NCBI RefSeq assembly: GCF_004571075.1
Contig: NZ_SPQP01000015.1
Location: forward strand, 19,103-83,102
DNA: 64,000 bases
Reading direction: 5' to 3'
DNA from: Blastococcus sp. TF02A-35
GTDB lineage: Bacteria > Actinomycetota > Actinomycetes > Mycobacteriales > Geodermatophilaceae
Shown in pieces: positions 29,928 through 39,574 of the stretch. The notes under the pieces are model-generated. The model saw only the letters and a list, made by a program, of their open reading frames with translations, ran no database searches and was not told the origin of the DNA. The position numbers and the translations under genes were made by a program. The first letter of the stretch is position 1, and the number at the start of each line of letters is the position of its first letter.

Positions 29928-31163
29928 TCAGCTCCTCCGGGCGCGGGCGGCTCCGGCCAGCTCGGCCAGCATCGCCTCGGTCGTCGGGAGGTCGACGCAG
30001 GCGTCGGTGACGCTCCGGCCGTGCTCGAGGCGCTCCGGGTGCTGCCGGTCGAGGTCCTGCCGCCCGGCCACCAGGTTGCTCTCCACCATGACGCCCCGGA
30101 TGGCCGTCTCGCCGCCGGCGACCTGCCCGGCGAGGTCGTGCACGACCTCGATCTGGCGCAGGTGGTTCTTCTGGCTGTTGCCGTGCGAGGCGTCGACGAC
30201 GACGACCTGCGGCAGCCCCCGCTCGGCCAGCCGCTGCCGGAGGTCCGCGATGTGCTGGGCGGAGTAGTTGGGGCCGTCCTTGGCGCCGCGCAGGATCACG
30301 TGCCCGGTGTCGTTGCCCGTGGTCGACAGCTGGGCGGAGACGCCGTGGGCGTCCACGCCGAGGAACTCGTGCGGCGACCGCGCCGTCACCACCGCCTGGA
30401 TCGCGGACTCGACGCTCCCCTCCGGGGAGTTCTTGAAGCCGACGACCGAGGAGAAGCCCGACACCCGCTCGCGGGCGGTCTGGTCGGTGACGTTCCGCGC
30501 CCCGACGCCGTTGTAGGTGACCAGGCCGTTGACGTACTGGGGGGTGAGGGCGTTCAGCGGCTCCGCGGCGACCGGGACGCCGAGGTCGGTGATGGCGCAC
30601 ATGAGCATCCGGGTGGCGACCAGGCCGACGCTGATCCGGCTGGAACCGTCGAGGAAGGGGTCGTAGGCGAAGCCCTTCCAGTCCACCTCGGTGCGCGGCT
30701 TCTCCGTGTAGGTCCGCATCAGGATCTCGAGGTCCGCACCGTGCCGCTCCCGCATCCGCGCGATGAAGCCGGCGTACTCCAGCGCGGCCTCCGCGTCGTG
30801 GATCGAGCAGGGGCCGGCGATGACCGCGAGGCGCCGGTCGGCGCCGGACAGGATGCCGGTCATGGCCCGGCGGGCGGCCCGGGTGGTCGCGGCGGAGGTC
30901 TCCGACAGCGGGACGACGGCGGCCACCGACGCCGGCGTCACGACGACGCTCAGCCCGGTGATGCGGGCGTTGACCAGGTCGCCGAGGTCGGCGGCGTCGT
31001 CCGGCGCGACGCCGAGCTCCCGCTGGACCCCAGGCAGCAGGTCGGCCAGCGCCGCGTCGATCTGCCCGTTGACGCGGGTCTGCACCTCCAGCAGCAGGTC
31101 GGCGACCCGTGCCGCCCGGTCCAGGATGCGGTTCGCAGCGATGGGAGCCTCCTCGGTCGTCAC
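29928..31163 (-). CDS. aroG: 3-deoxy-7-phosphoheptulonate synthase (DAHP synthase, class I)
   Basis: A 411-residue AroG/AroF-type enzyme that condenses phosphoenolpyruvate and erythrose 4-phosphate at the entry of the shikimate pathway. Diagnostic parts are V-I-A-G-P-C-S-I-H-D, M-R-T-Y-T-E-K-P-R-T, D-G-S-S-R-I-S, F-K-N-S-P-E-G-S and V-D-A-S-H-G-N-S-Q-K-N-H, holding the metal and substrate residues. An N-terminal extension of about 60 residues may carry feedback control. The GTG start overlaps the TetR stop (GTGA). Actinobacteria usually rely on class II enzymes, so a class I copy behind a nitrogen operon and a TetR gene is unusual. Confidence 0.92.
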   Translation of the reverse strand: MTTEEAPIAANRILDRAARVADLLLEVQTRVNGQIDAALADLLPGVQRELGVAPDDAADLGDLVNARITGLSVVVTPASVAAVVPLSETSAATTRAARRAMTGILSGADRRLAVIAGPCSIHDAEAALEYAGFIARMRERHGADLEILMRTYTEKPRTEVDWKGFAYDPFLDGSSRISVGLVATRMLMCAITDLGVPVAAEPLNALTPQYVNGLVTYNGVGARNVTDQTARERVSGFSSVVGFKNSPEGSVESAIQAVVTARSPHEFLGVDAHGVSAQLSTTGNDTGHVILRGAKDGPNYSAQHIADLRQRLAERGLPQVVVVDASHGNSQKNHLRQIEVVHDLAGQVAGGETAIRGVMVESNLVAGRQDLDRQHPERLEHGRSVTDACVDLPTTEAMLAELAGAARARRS

Positions 31164-31927
31164 CGGCCCGTCGACCGGCCGGCCCCGCCATCCTCCCCGA
31201 CCGGCTCCGCGAGCGGTCGGCTGACCGCCAGGGACGCCGCCCGCAGCGCCGTCCGGTCCCCGCGCCAGCCGAGCGCGTGCAGGCCGAGGTCGGCGGTGCG
31301 CAGCGGCTGGTCGGGCCGGCCGGTGGCGTCGGCGCGCAGGTTCGGCAGGGTCTCGGTCAGCCGGAAGACGACCTCGTCGTCGGGGTCGGCCACGAAGTCG
31401 CCCGGCACCGCCGGTGGCAGGGCCTCGACCACCGCACGGGAGAGGTCGCGGTACCGGGTCCGCAGGTGGTCGCGGTCCCGCGAGAAGCGGGCGAAGCGCT
31501 CGGTCCGGACCTCGGGCAGCAGGTAGAGGATGCCCAGGTTCCAGGGGCTCTCCCACAGCTGCCGGCAGTCCAGGTGCGTGAGGGCGTGCAGGCGCACCTC
31601 CGGCGCCAGCGGCAGCCGGGCCAGCCGCTCCGCCCACGCCAGCGGACGGGTCACCGTGCCGCTGAGCAGCGCCTCGAGGATGTCGTCCTTGGTGCGGAAC
31701 CAGTGGTAGAGCGAGGCCTGCCGCATCCCGACCGCCTCGGCGATCTGCCGGGTGGAGGTGGCGGCGTAGCCGCAGGTGGTGAACAGCTCCCCCGCCGCGT
31801 CGAGCACCTCGTCGCGGGCGGTGTCGCCGGCCCGCCTCCGGTCCTCGAGCCGGGGGCGCCCGGTGGCGGCAGCACGCACGGCCCCGATGCTGCCGGACAG
31901 GGCCGTCGCCGTGCGCGCTGCCGCCAC
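31160..31927 (-). CDS. TetR family transcriptional regulator
   Basis: A 255-residue regulator with an N-terminal leader, a TetR helix-turn-helix (about 38-85: V-L-D-A-A-G-E-L-F-T-T-C-G-Y, S-T-R-Q-I-A-E-A-V-G-M-R-Q-A-S-L-Y-H-W-F), and a helical ligand domain. The C-terminus has no clear ligand motif. It starts with GTG 6 bases after the symporter stop and is coupled to DAHP synthase by GTGA. Being inside the operon suggests that it responds to the transported or degraded compound, but no operator palindrome is evident upstream of the symporter. Confidence 0.88.
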   Translation of the reverse strand: MAAARTATALSGSIGAVRAAATGRPRLEDRRRAGDTARDEVLDAAGELFTTCGYAATSTRQIAEAVGMRQASLYHWFRTKDDILEALLSGTVTRPLAWAERLARLPLAPEVRLHALTHLDCRQLWESPWNLGILYLLPEVRTERFARFSRDRDHLRTRYRDLSRAVVEALPPAVPGDFVADPDDEVVFRLTETLPNLRADATGRPDQPLRTADLGLHALGWRGDRTALRAASLAVSRPLAEPVGEDGGAGRSTGR

Positions 31928-31933
31928 GCCCGC

Positions 31934-33415
31934 CTACCGGGCGACCGCGAGGTCGGGCACGGCCGGCGCCGGGAGCGGCGCGGGCCCCTCGTCGGCGGCG
32001 CGGCGCCGGGAGACGGCGGCGACTGCGACGTAGGTGACCAGGCATGCGCCGGCCGCCCAGAAGGTCGACCAGCCGTCCGCGGAGGCGGAGACCAGGTCGT
32101 TGTCGACGTGGAACAGGGTGTTCTCGACGCCGTAGATGGTGGGCGTGAGGACGAAGAACGTGAGCCGCACGCCCATGCCGACGACGATCGCGGCGGCCGC
32201 GGCGGCCGCTCCGCCCCGCTGCCAGTACAGCCCGAGGGCGAACGGCACGACCAGGCTGGCGAGCAGCAGGTCGAAGGCGAGGGTGAGCAGGATGCCGGTC
32301 TGCGGCACGCGGAGCGCCACGACTGCGCCGAGCGCGGCCATCGGCAGCGTGGCCCACCGGGTGGCGGTCATGATGCGCGGGGTCATCACCGCGCTGCCGG
32401 CGTCGACCTGCAGCACGTTGCGCACCAGGACCGACGCCGTGCTCAGCAGCACCCCGCTCACCGTGGTGACGGTGGCGGCGAGGATGCCGGAGATCACGAT
32501 GACCGCCAGCCAGGCCGGCGCGTGCTCCCCGAGCAGCGTGTAGAGGATCGGTCCCTCGGCGTCGCCGACGACGCCGACCGCGGCGAGCGCGACGAACGAC
32601 AGCGGCAGGCAGAACAGCAGGATCCCGGCGGAGGCGGAGAAGCAGGCGCGCTGCGCGGTGCCCGGGCTGCGGGAGGAGAAGCCCCGCTGCATGAGGTCGA
32701 TGGCCACGAGGTTGCCCAGGCCGAGGGCGATGATCGTGGCCCAGTTGACCACCGCGCCGGAGTCGGCGGAGGTGAGCTGGTCGAGGTTGCCGGCGCCCAG
32801 CCCCCCGGGCGCGGTGAAGCCGTGGGTGCTGCCCATCCAGACCACCAGGGCGATCACGCCGACGACGTTGATCGCCACCTGCGCGACGCCGGTGTAGACG
32901 CTGGCGAACATCCCGCCGGTGATCGTGTAGAGCAGCGCCAGCGGGATCGTGATGAGGATGCCGACGGTGTAGCTGACGCCGAGGAAGCGCTCGAGCAGGA
33001 AGCCGAGCGCGACCAGGTTGCCGGCCAGCAGGAGGCCGAAGCTGGCCACCGTGAGCAGCGAGGCCGACAGCTCGGTCCCCCGGCCGAACCGGCGGCGGAA
33101 GAACTCCGGCAGCGTCACCACGTTGGCCGCGTGCATCCTCCGGGCGAAGAACAGGCCCATGAGCAGCAGGCACAGCGCCAGGCCGATCGGCAGCGCGGCG
33201 CCGGCCCAGAACCCGAAGGCCGCGGCCAGGTCGGCGTTGCCGACGGTGGCGTTCGAGTCGACGGCCTGGGAGATCAGGACGGCGCCGACCAGGCCGGCGG
33301 ACAGGGTGCGCCCGGCGACCAGGTAGTTGGCCGAGTCCCCGCGGACTCTTCGTGCGGACACCAGCCCGCTGACCGTGAGGACGAGCATGCACAGACCGAC
33401 ACCAGCAACGACCAT
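31934..33415 (-). CDS. Sodium:solute symporter (SSS family), probable urea/guanidine or related uptake
   Basis: A 493-residue membrane protein with about 13 hydrophobic helices. The SSS signature region reads L-V-A-G-R-T-L-S-A-G-L near residue 30, followed by A-D-L-A-A-A-F-G-F-W-A and G-L-F-F-A-R-R-M. The ATG at 33415 gives M-V-V-A-G-V-G-L. Eukaryotic and bacterial urea permeases such as Dur3 belong to this superfamily, and the gene lies 80 bases after allophanate hydrolase in the same operon. That makes uptake of urea, guanidine or a related nitrogen compound the best inference, though not proven by sequence. Confidence 0.83.
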   Translation of the reverse strand: MVVAGVGLCMLVLTVSGLVSARRVRGDSANYLVAGRTLSAGLVGAVLISQAVDSNATVGNADLAAAFGFWAGAALPIGLALCLLLMGLFFARRMHAANVVTLPEFFRRRFGRGTELSASLLTVASFGLLLAGNLVALGFLLERFLGVSYTVGILITIPLALLYTITGGMFASVYTGVAQVAINVVGVIALVVWMGSTHGFTAPGGLGAGNLDQLTSADSGAVVNWATIIALGLGNLVAIDLMQRGFSSRSPGTAQRACFSASAGILLFCLPLSFVALAAVGVVGDAEGPILYTLLGEHAPAWLAVIVISGILAATVTTVSGVLLSTASVLVRNVLQVDAGSAVMTPRIMTATRWATLPMAALGAVVALRVPQTGILLTLAFDLLLASLVVPFALGLYWQRGGAAAAAAAIVVGMGVRLTFFVLTPTIYGVENTLFHVDNDLVSASADGWSTFWAAGACLVTYVAVAAVSRRRAADEGPAPLPAPAVPDLAVAR

Positions 33416-33495
33416 GTCGAGACTCCAGAACGGTGGACGGGAGGGGTGGGTGGAGCCCCGGCGACGTCGGCGGGAGGTACTGCGGGGAGGGCGGG

Positions 33496-35262
33496 TCAGA
33501 CGAGGTGCGGGACCCCGGCGGGCGGCGCTGCCCGCTGGGCGGTGAGCCAGTCGCCGTGCTCGCTGATGTCCCGGCCGGACTGCCAGGCCTCGAGCGAGCA
33601 GCCGAAGCCGACGACCTCGGAGCGGTCGGCGAGCTCCACCCGGCCCAGGTGCATGGGGGCGGGCAGGGCGGCGAGGAACGTGCCGAGCTGCGCGGTCGGC
33701 ACCAGCCAAAGCTGGCCGCCGATCGCGACCCCGGCGGCGGTGCCGACCCGGGCCAGGCCCGGCTTGGCGGGCACGGTGCCCAGCCGGGCGAGGCGGTAGG
33801 CGGCGGCGGTGGTCGCCGGGCCGAGCCACCGCGCGCCCAGCGCGTCGAGCTCGCCCGCGAGGGGCTGGCCGCGCAGGTGCGCGCCGACGACGAGCAGCCG
33901 GGTGGCGTCCGCGCCGGCCGCCACCGGCCAGGGCAGGTCGCGGGGCACCGCGACCGCCCGGGCACCGGCCCGGGCCACCGACGGGGTCGGCAGCTCCACC
34001 AGCCGCGCCAGGTCGAGCGCGAGGGCGTCGGCCCCGGCCCGCGCGAGGACCGAGACGCCGAACTCGAGGTCCTCGCCGTCGTCGTCCCGCACCGTGCCCG
34101 AGGGGACGGCCACGGCGCAGAGGTCCATGAGGTTGCAGAAGTTCGTGTACGTGCCCAGGCCGGAGTTGACGCCCACCGGGTCAGCGGCGACCTCGGCCAG
34201 CGTCGGGTGCGAGGTGGTGGTCGGGACGAGCAGCGCGTCAAGCCCGTCGAGCGTGGCCAGCGCGGTCGCCGTCAGCTGCTCCAGGCGCTCCCGGTCGTGC
34301 AGCAGCCGGGTCGCGGTCACCGTGCCGGCAGCGCCGATGATGGCGCCGACCACCGGGTCGACGTCGTCGCGGTGCGCGTCGACGAACGCGCCGACGGCCG
34401 CGTGCCGCTCGGCCACGAGACCGCCGTCGTAGAGCAGCCGCGCCGCGTCGAGGAACGGGGTGAGGTCGACCGGCTGCACCGCGACGCCCTGCGCGGCGAG
34501 CCGCTCCACCGCCACCGCGAAGGCCGCGCGCCGGGACGCGGACAGGCCCGGCAGCTCCGCCGGCACGGCGACCCGCGCCCCCGGACGCGCGGCCAGCGGG
34601 GCCGCAGGAGGCCAGGGACGCGCACCGCCGGCCATCTCCGCCATCGCGGCCTCGGCGGTGCCCAGGTCGCGGGCGAAGACGGTGACGCAGTCGTAGGAGC
34701 GGCAGGCGGGGACGACACCCTCGACCGGCACCACCCCGACGGTCGGCTTGATGCCCACCACGCCCTGCAGCGCGGCCGGCACCCGCCCGGATCCGGCGGT
34801 GTCGGTGCCCACGGCCAGGTCCACCAGCCCGAGGGCGACGGCGACGGCGGACCCCGAGCTCGACCCGCCGGAGATCCGGTCGGGGCGCCGGGCGTCGCGG
34901 ACCGCGCCGTGCGGGCTGCGGGTGCCGACCAGGCCGGTGGCGAACTGGTCGAGGTTCGTCGTCCCGAGCACCACGGCCCCGGCGGCGCGCAGCCGGGCCA
35001 CGGCCGGGGCGTCGGCCGCCGCCGGCGCGGTCGCGAAGGCCGGGCATCCGGCCGTCGTGGGGAGGCCGGCGACGTCGACGTTGTTCTTCACCGCCGCGGC
35101 CAGCCCGGCCAGGGGCAGCCGCTCCCCCGCCGCGACCCGCCGGTCGACGGCGGCGGCCTCGGCGAGGACGTCCGCCTCGTCCCGCAGGTGGACCCAGACC
35201 TCGGGCCGGTCGACCTCGGCGACCGCGAGGTAGGCCGCCCGGACGCGCTCGACGGCGCTCAC
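33496..35262 (-). CDS. Allophanate hydrolase
   Basis: A 588-residue amidase-signature enzyme that splits allophanate into ammonia and carbon dioxide. The Ser-cisSer-Lys triad is Lys59 (A-A-V-K-N-N-V), Ser134 in G-G-S-S-S-G-S-A and Ser158 in T-D-T-A-G-S-G-R, exactly 24 residues apart as in AtzF. A second domain (about 460-580) matches the allophanate hydrolase C-terminal domain, seen in AtzF and urea amidolyase. The GTG overlaps the carboxylase stop (GTGA). It works on the product of the upstream carboxylase and DUF1989 proteins. Confidence 0.93.
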   Translation of the reverse strand: MSAVERVRAAYLAVAEVDRPEVWVHLRDEADVLAEAAAVDRRVAAGERLPLAGLAAAVKNNVDVAGLPTTAGCPAFATAPAAADAPAVARLRAAGAVVLGTTNLDQFATGLVGTRSPHGAVRDARRPDRISGGSSSGSAVAVALGLVDLAVGTDTAGSGRVPAALQGVVGIKPTVGVVPVEGVVPACRSYDCVTVFARDLGTAEAAMAEMAGGARPWPPAAPLAARPGARVAVPAELPGLSASRRAAFAVAVERLAAQGVAVQPVDLTPFLDAARLLYDGGLVAERHAAVGAFVDAHRDDVDPVVGAIIGAAGTVTATRLLHDRERLEQLTATALATLDGLDALLVPTTTSHPTLAEVAADPVGVNSGLGTYTNFCNLMDLCAVAVPSGTVRDDDGEDLEFGVSVLARAGADALALDLARLVELPTPSVARAGARAVAVPRDLPWPVAAGADATRLLVVGAHLRGQPLAGELDALGARWLGPATTAAAYRLARLGTVPAKPGLARVGTAAGVAIGGQLWLVPTAQLGTFLAALPAPMHLGRVELADRSEVVGFGCSLEAWQSGRDISEHGDWLTAQRAAPPAGVPHLV

Positions 35263-38200
35263 GCGGACACCAGCTCCGCGGCCTCGGCACCGACGACGAC
35301 CAGCGGCGTGCCGGCGGAGACCTGCGTGCCCGCGCCGACGAGGACGTGGGTGACCACGCCGTCGGCCGGCGCGGTTAGCACCGTCTCCATCTTCATGGCC
35401 TCGAGCGCGAGCAGCGGCTGGCCGGCGGTGACCCGGTCCCCCACCGCGACGTCGACCCGCCACACGTTGGAGACGAACGGTGCGTCCACCCGCTCGGCGC
35501 CGTCGGGGAGCACCAGCTCGCCGGCCGGCTCGGCCGCCACCGAGGACTCCGCCCGCTTGGCGCGGTCGAACTCCCCGGCGGCCTCCCAGTCGGCGCGCTC
35601 CTGGCCGAACGCGGCGGCCTGCTGCGCGCGGAAGGCGGCGATGGAGTCGGCGTTCTCGGCCAGGAACCGCTCATGCTCGGCGAGGGAGAACGTGCCCTCG
35701 GTGATGTCGACCGAGCCGCGCCCCGCCGCCATGTCCGCGCGCAGGTCCAGCAGCTCCTCGGCGGTGACCGGGTACCAGGAGATGCGGTCGAAGAAGCGCA
35801 GCAGCCAGGGGCTGCCCGGCTCGAACGGCGCGGTGTGCCGGTACCGGCTCCAGACCTGCGTGGTGCGGCCGACGAACTGGTACCCGCCCGGCCCCTCCAT
35901 GCCGTAGATGCAGAGGTAGGCGCCGCCGATGCCGACCGAGTTCTCCGCCGTCCAGGTGCGGGCCGGGTTGTACTTGGTGGTGACCAGCCGGTGCCGGGGG
36001 TCCAGCGGGGTGGCCACCGGGGCGCCCAGGTACACGTCGCCCAGCCCGAGGGTCAGGTACTCCGCGGAGAAGACCGTCGCCATGACGTCGTCCGCGCCGG
36101 CCAGGCCGTTGACCCGGCGGATGAAGTCGATGTTGGACGGGCACCACGGGGCGTCGTCGCGGACGCCGGACATGTAGCGGGAGATCGCCTCGCGGGTGGC
36201 CGGGTCGTCCCAGCTCAGCGGCAGCCGCACCGACCGGCTGGGGACGACGAGCTCCGAGGTCGCGGGCAGCTCCCGCTCGACCTCCGCCAGCAGCCCCAGC
36301 AGCCGGGCGACCGGGAGCACGTCGGGGTCGACGTGCACCTGCAGCGACCGGATGCCCGGCGTGAGGTCGAGGATCCCCCGGACCTCGCCGGCGTCCTGCA
36401 GCCGGGCCAGCCGCGTGTGCAGGGCGTGCACGCGAGCGCGCAGGGCCAGGTCCAGCACGATCTCGCCGTACTCGACCAGCACGTTGTCGTCGCCGCTGCG
36501 CCGGTAGGTCACCGACGGCGCACCGTCCACCGCCGGGCGGCGGCCGAGCACGCCGTCGTCGCCGTCGCCGCCGGAGGTGCGCACCAGGGGCGACGCCGCC
36601 CGCCGGCCGGCCGACAGGTCCGCCCGGGAGGCCACCTCGGCGACGCGCACCGGCACGAACCGGACCGTGTCGCCCGGCCGGAGCTGGCCGAGCTTCCACC
36701 GGTCGGCGGTGACGACCGTGACCGGGCAGACGAAGCCACCGAGGCTGGGGCCGTCGGGCCCGAGCAGGATCGGGGTGTCGCCCGTGAAGTCCAGCGCGCC
36801 GACCGAGTAGGCGTTGTCGTGGATGTTCGACGGGTGCAGGCCGGCCTCGCCGCCGTCGGGCCGCGCCCACGCCGGCTGCGGCCCGACCAGCCGGACGCCG
36901 GTCCGGGCCGAGTTGAAGTGCACCGTGTACGGGCTGGCGTAGAGGGTCTCGACGTCCTCGCGAGTGAAGAACTCCGGGGCGCCGTGCGGCCCCTCGGTCA
37001 CCGCGAGCTGCCAGTCGTTCGGCATCGCCGGGCGCACCTCCACCGGGACCGGGCCGGCGGCGCGGCCCGGGGCGTCGGCGGCGCGCAGCACGTCACCGGG
37101 CAGCAGGGCCCGGCCGCCGTGGCCGCCGAACTGGCCGAGGGTGAACGTGGCCGCGCTGCCCAGGTAGGCCGGCACGTCCAGGCCACCGGCGACGAGCACG
37201 TAGCTGCGCATCCCGGTGCCCTCGGCGGCGCCGACGTCCAGGAGCCCGCCCGCGGGGACCTCGACCGGCTCCCACATCGGCACCGGCCGCCCGTCGACGG
37301 TCACGGCGCACTCCGCTCCGGTGACGCAGACGGTGGTCGCCGCCGAGAAGCGCAGCGCCGGGCCGGAGGCGGTGCACTCCAGGCCGGGCACGCCCTCGCG
37401 GTTGCCGAGCGCCCGGTTGCCCAGGCGGAAGGAGAGGTCGTCCATCGGCCCGCTCGGCGGGACGCCGACCTGCCACAGGCCGACCCGGCCCGGGGCGTCC
37501 TGCACGGTGGTCATCAGGCCGGGGCGCTCGACGGTGATCCGCGGCCGCGGGTCGCCGACGCCGGCCAGGGTGGCGGTGCTGTGCTCTGCGGCCCTGACCT
37601 CGGGGAGAGCCGGCACCGCGGCGAGCAGCCCGAGGTTGACCTCGATGCCGTACATCGTGGTGCGGGCCAGGGCGTCGCCGAGCCGGTCGAGGGCCTCGTC
37701 GCGGTCGGCGCCGGAGGTGATGACCTTGGCCAGCAGCGGGTCGTACGACGGCGACACCTCGGTGCCGCTCTCCACCCAGGCGTCGACGCGGACGCCGTCA
37801 CCCTCGGGGAGCTGCACAGAGGTGAGCACGCCGGCGCTGGGCTGGAAGTCGCGCGCCGGGTCCTCGGCGTACACCCGCGCCTCGACGGCGTGCCCGCGCA
37901 CCGGCACCGCGCCGGTGGGCGCGCCGGCGAGGTGCCCGTCGAGCACCGACGTCTCCCCCTGCGCCAGCCGCAGCATCCAGGCGACGAGGTCGACGCCGGT
38001 GACCGCCTCGGTGACCGGGTGCTCCACCTGCAGGCGGGCGTTGACCTCCAGGAAGGAGGCCTCCTGCCGCCGGGGGTCGTAGATGAACTCGACGGTGCCG
38101 GCCGAGCGGTAGCCGACCGACGCCGCGAGCGCGCGGGAGGACTCGTGCAGCTGCTCCCGGAGGGCGTCCGGCAGCGCCGGGGCGGGGGCCTCCTCGAGCA

Positions 38201-38912
38201 CCTTCTGGTTGCGCCGCTGCAGGGAGCAGTCGCGGTCCCCGAGCGAGAGGACCCGGCCGGTGCCGTCGCCGAAGACCTGCACCTCCACGTGCCGAGCGTG
38301 CTCGACGAAGCGCTCCGCGAACACGCCGGCGGAGCCGAAGCTGCGCTCGGCCTGGCGCACGACCCGGTCGTAGGCGGCGAGCAGCTCCCCGGCGTCGCGG
38401 CAGACCTGCATGCCGATCCCGCCACCGCCGCCGGTGGCCTTGAGCATCAGCGGGTAGCCGACCTCCTCGGCCGCTGTGAGCGCGGCGGCGGCGTCGTCCA
38501 GCAGCCCGGTCCCGGCGAAGATCGGGACGCCCGCGGCGTGCGCGGCGTCCCGGGCGGTGTGCTTGGTGCCGAACACGCGCAGCTGCTCCGGCGTGGGCCC
38601 GACGAAGGTCAGCCCGGCGGCCTCGACCGCGGTGGCGAAAGCGGCGTCCTCGGAGAGGAAGCCGTACCCGGGGTGCACCGCACCGGCCCCGGTCCGGGCG
38701 GCCGCCTCGAGGACGGCGTCGGCCCGCAGGTAGCTCTCCTGGGGGGCGGCCGGGCCGATGCGGACCGCCTCGTCGGCGAGGTGCACGTGCGGGGCGCCGC
38801 GGTCGGCGTCGGAGAAGACGGCAACCGTCCGCAGGCCCAGCGCCTTCGCCGAGCGGATGATCCGGACGGCGATCTCGCCGCGGTTGGCCACCAGCAGGGT
38901 CTCGAAGGTCAT
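35259..38912 (-). CDS. Biotin-dependent urea/guanidine carboxylase
   Basis: A 1217-residue multidomain enzyme. Order: biotin carboxylase (about 1-450) with A-N-R-G-E-I-A-V-R, K-A-T-G-G-G-G-G-I-G-M and L-E-V-N-A-R-L-Q-V-E-H; KipA- and KipI-like allophanate-type carboxyltransferase domains (about 470-1040) with D-D-L-S-F-R-L-G-N and P-G-F/P-G-I-R patterns; and a biotinyl domain (about 1145-1215) with E-A-M-K-M-E-T carrying the lysine for biotin. Classical annotation is urea carboxylase, but such operons with two DUF1989 genes are now known in bacteria to act on guanidine. The Asn/Asp position in the carboxyltransferase site that separates the two cannot be judged here. It overlaps both neighbours by four bases. 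Confidence 0.92.
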   Translation of the reverse strand: MTFETLLVANRGEIAVRIIRSAKALGLRTVAVFSDADRGAPHVHLADEAVRIGPAAPQESYLRADAVLEAAARTGAGAVHPGYGFLSEDAAFATAVEAAGLTFVGPTPEQLRVFGTKHTARDAAHAAGVPIFAGTGLLDDAAAALTAAEEVGYPLMLKATGGGGGIGMQVCRDAGELLAAYDRVVRQAERSFGSAGVFAERFVEHARHVEVQVFGDGTGRVLSLGDRDCSLQRRNQKVLEEAPAPALPDALREQLHESSRALAASVGYRSAGTVEFIYDPRRQEASFLEVNARLQVEHPVTEAVTGVDLVAWMLRLAQGETSVLDGHLAGAPTGAVPVRGHAVEARVYAEDPARDFQPSAGVLTSVQLPEGDGVRVDAWVESGTEVSPSYDPLLAKVITSGADRDEALDRLGDALARTTMYGIEVNLGLLAAVPALPEVRAAEHSTATLAGVGDPRPRITVERPGLMTTVQDAPGRVGLWQVGVPPSGPMDDLSFRLGNRALGNREGVPGLECTASGPALRFSAATTVCVTGAECAVTVDGRPVPMWEPVEVPAGGLLDVGAAEGTGMRSYVLVAGGLDVPAYLGSAATFTLGQFGGHGGRALLPGDVLRAADAPGRAAGPVPVEVRPAMPNDWQLAVTEGPHGAPEFFTREDVETLYASPYTVHFNSARTGVRLVGPQPAWARPDGGEAGLHPSNIHDNAYSVGALDFTGDTPILLGPDGPSLGGFVCPVTVVTADRWKLGQLRPGDTVRFVPVRVAEVASRADLSAGRRAASPLVRTSGGDGDDGVLGRRPAVDGAPSVTYRRSGDDNVLVEYGEIVLDLALRARVHALHTRLARLQDAGEVRGILDLTPGIRSLQVHVDPDVLPVARLLGLLAEVERELPATSELVVPSRSVRLPLSWDDPATREAISRYMSGVRDDAPWCPSNIDFIRRVNGLAGADDVMATVFSAEYLTLGLGDVYLGAPVATPLDPRHRLVTTKYNPARTWTAENSVGIGGAYLCIYGMEGPGGYQFVGRTTQVWSRYRHTAPFEPGSPWLLRFFDRISWYPVTAEELLDLRADMAAGRGSVDITEGTFSLAEHERFLAENADSIAAFRAQQAAAFGQERADWEAAGEFDRAKRAESSVAAEPAGELVLPDGAERVDAPFVSNVWRVDVAVGDRVTAGQPLLALEAMKMETVLTAPADGVVTHVLVGAGTQVSAGTPLVVVGAEAAELVSA

Positions 38913-39574
38913 GCCGCACCGCCCGGGCGGGTGACGACCATGCGGACCGGCGTCGGGTCGAAGGCGTTGCAGGGGTTGTTGACCTGCGGGCAGTTCGAGA
39001 CCAGCACCAGGGTGTCCACCTCGGCGCGCAGGGCCACCCGCTTGCCGGGGCCGGAGAGCCCGTCTACGATGCCGAGGGCGCCGTCCGGGTCGACCGGCAC
39101 GTTCATGAACCAGTTGATGTTCGAGGCGAGGTCCCGGGCGTCCAGCCCGTGGCGGGCGCCCTCGACCAGGAAGTTCTCCAGGCAGCCGTGCTGGGCGCGG
39201 GTGTGCTGCCCGTAGCGCAGGGTGTTGGACTCCTTGGAGCAGGCGCCGCCCAGGGTGTCGTGCACCCCGACCTCGTCGGCGACGACGGTCATCAGCGCCT
39301 GGCCGGTGTCGGCGCGGAGCACCGAGCCGGTGGTCAGGACGATGCGGCCCTGCCGGCGGACCGTCTCGGCCGCGGAGTAGCGGACCGAGGTGTCGGCGGC
39401 GGAGTAGAGCAGGCAGTCGACGGCCTGGTTGCCGGCCAGGTCGACGATGGTGAGCACGTCCCCGGCGGCGACGACGGCCGACCACGGCCCGCGGGCGGCG
39501 ACGACCTCGTCGAGGACGAGCTCCCCCGGCACGAGCGCGGGCGTGGTGGGTGGGACGAGGTCCTGGACGGTCAC
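38909..39574 (-). CDS. DUF1989 protein, urea/guanidine carboxylase-associated (UAAP2 / carboxyguanidine deiminase subunit)
   Basis: A 221-residue member of DUF1989 (PF09347). It has G-N-Q-A-V-D-C-L-L-Y, the G-G-A-C-S-K-E-S-N-T-L-R-Y-G segment and H-T-R-A-Q-H-G-C, then a C-terminal S-N-C-P-Q-V-N-N-P-C-N cluster, so Cys and His residues typical of the catalytic or metal site are retained. In characterised bacterial operons two such proteins (CgdA and CgdB) form a heteromer that deiminates carboxyguanidine to allophanate. Start overlaps the previous gene by ATGA. Confidence 0.85.
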   Translation of the reverse strand: MTVQDLVPPTTPALVPGELVLDEVVAARGPWSAVVAAGDVLTIVDLAGNQAVDCLLYSAADTSVRYSAAETVRRQGRIVLTTGSVLRADTGQALMTVVADEVGVHDTLGGACSKESNTLRYGQHTRAQHGCLENFLVEGARHGLDARDLASNINWFMNVPVDPDGALGIVDGLSGPGKRVALRAEVDTLVLVSNCPQVNNPCNAFDPTPVRMVVTRPGGAA

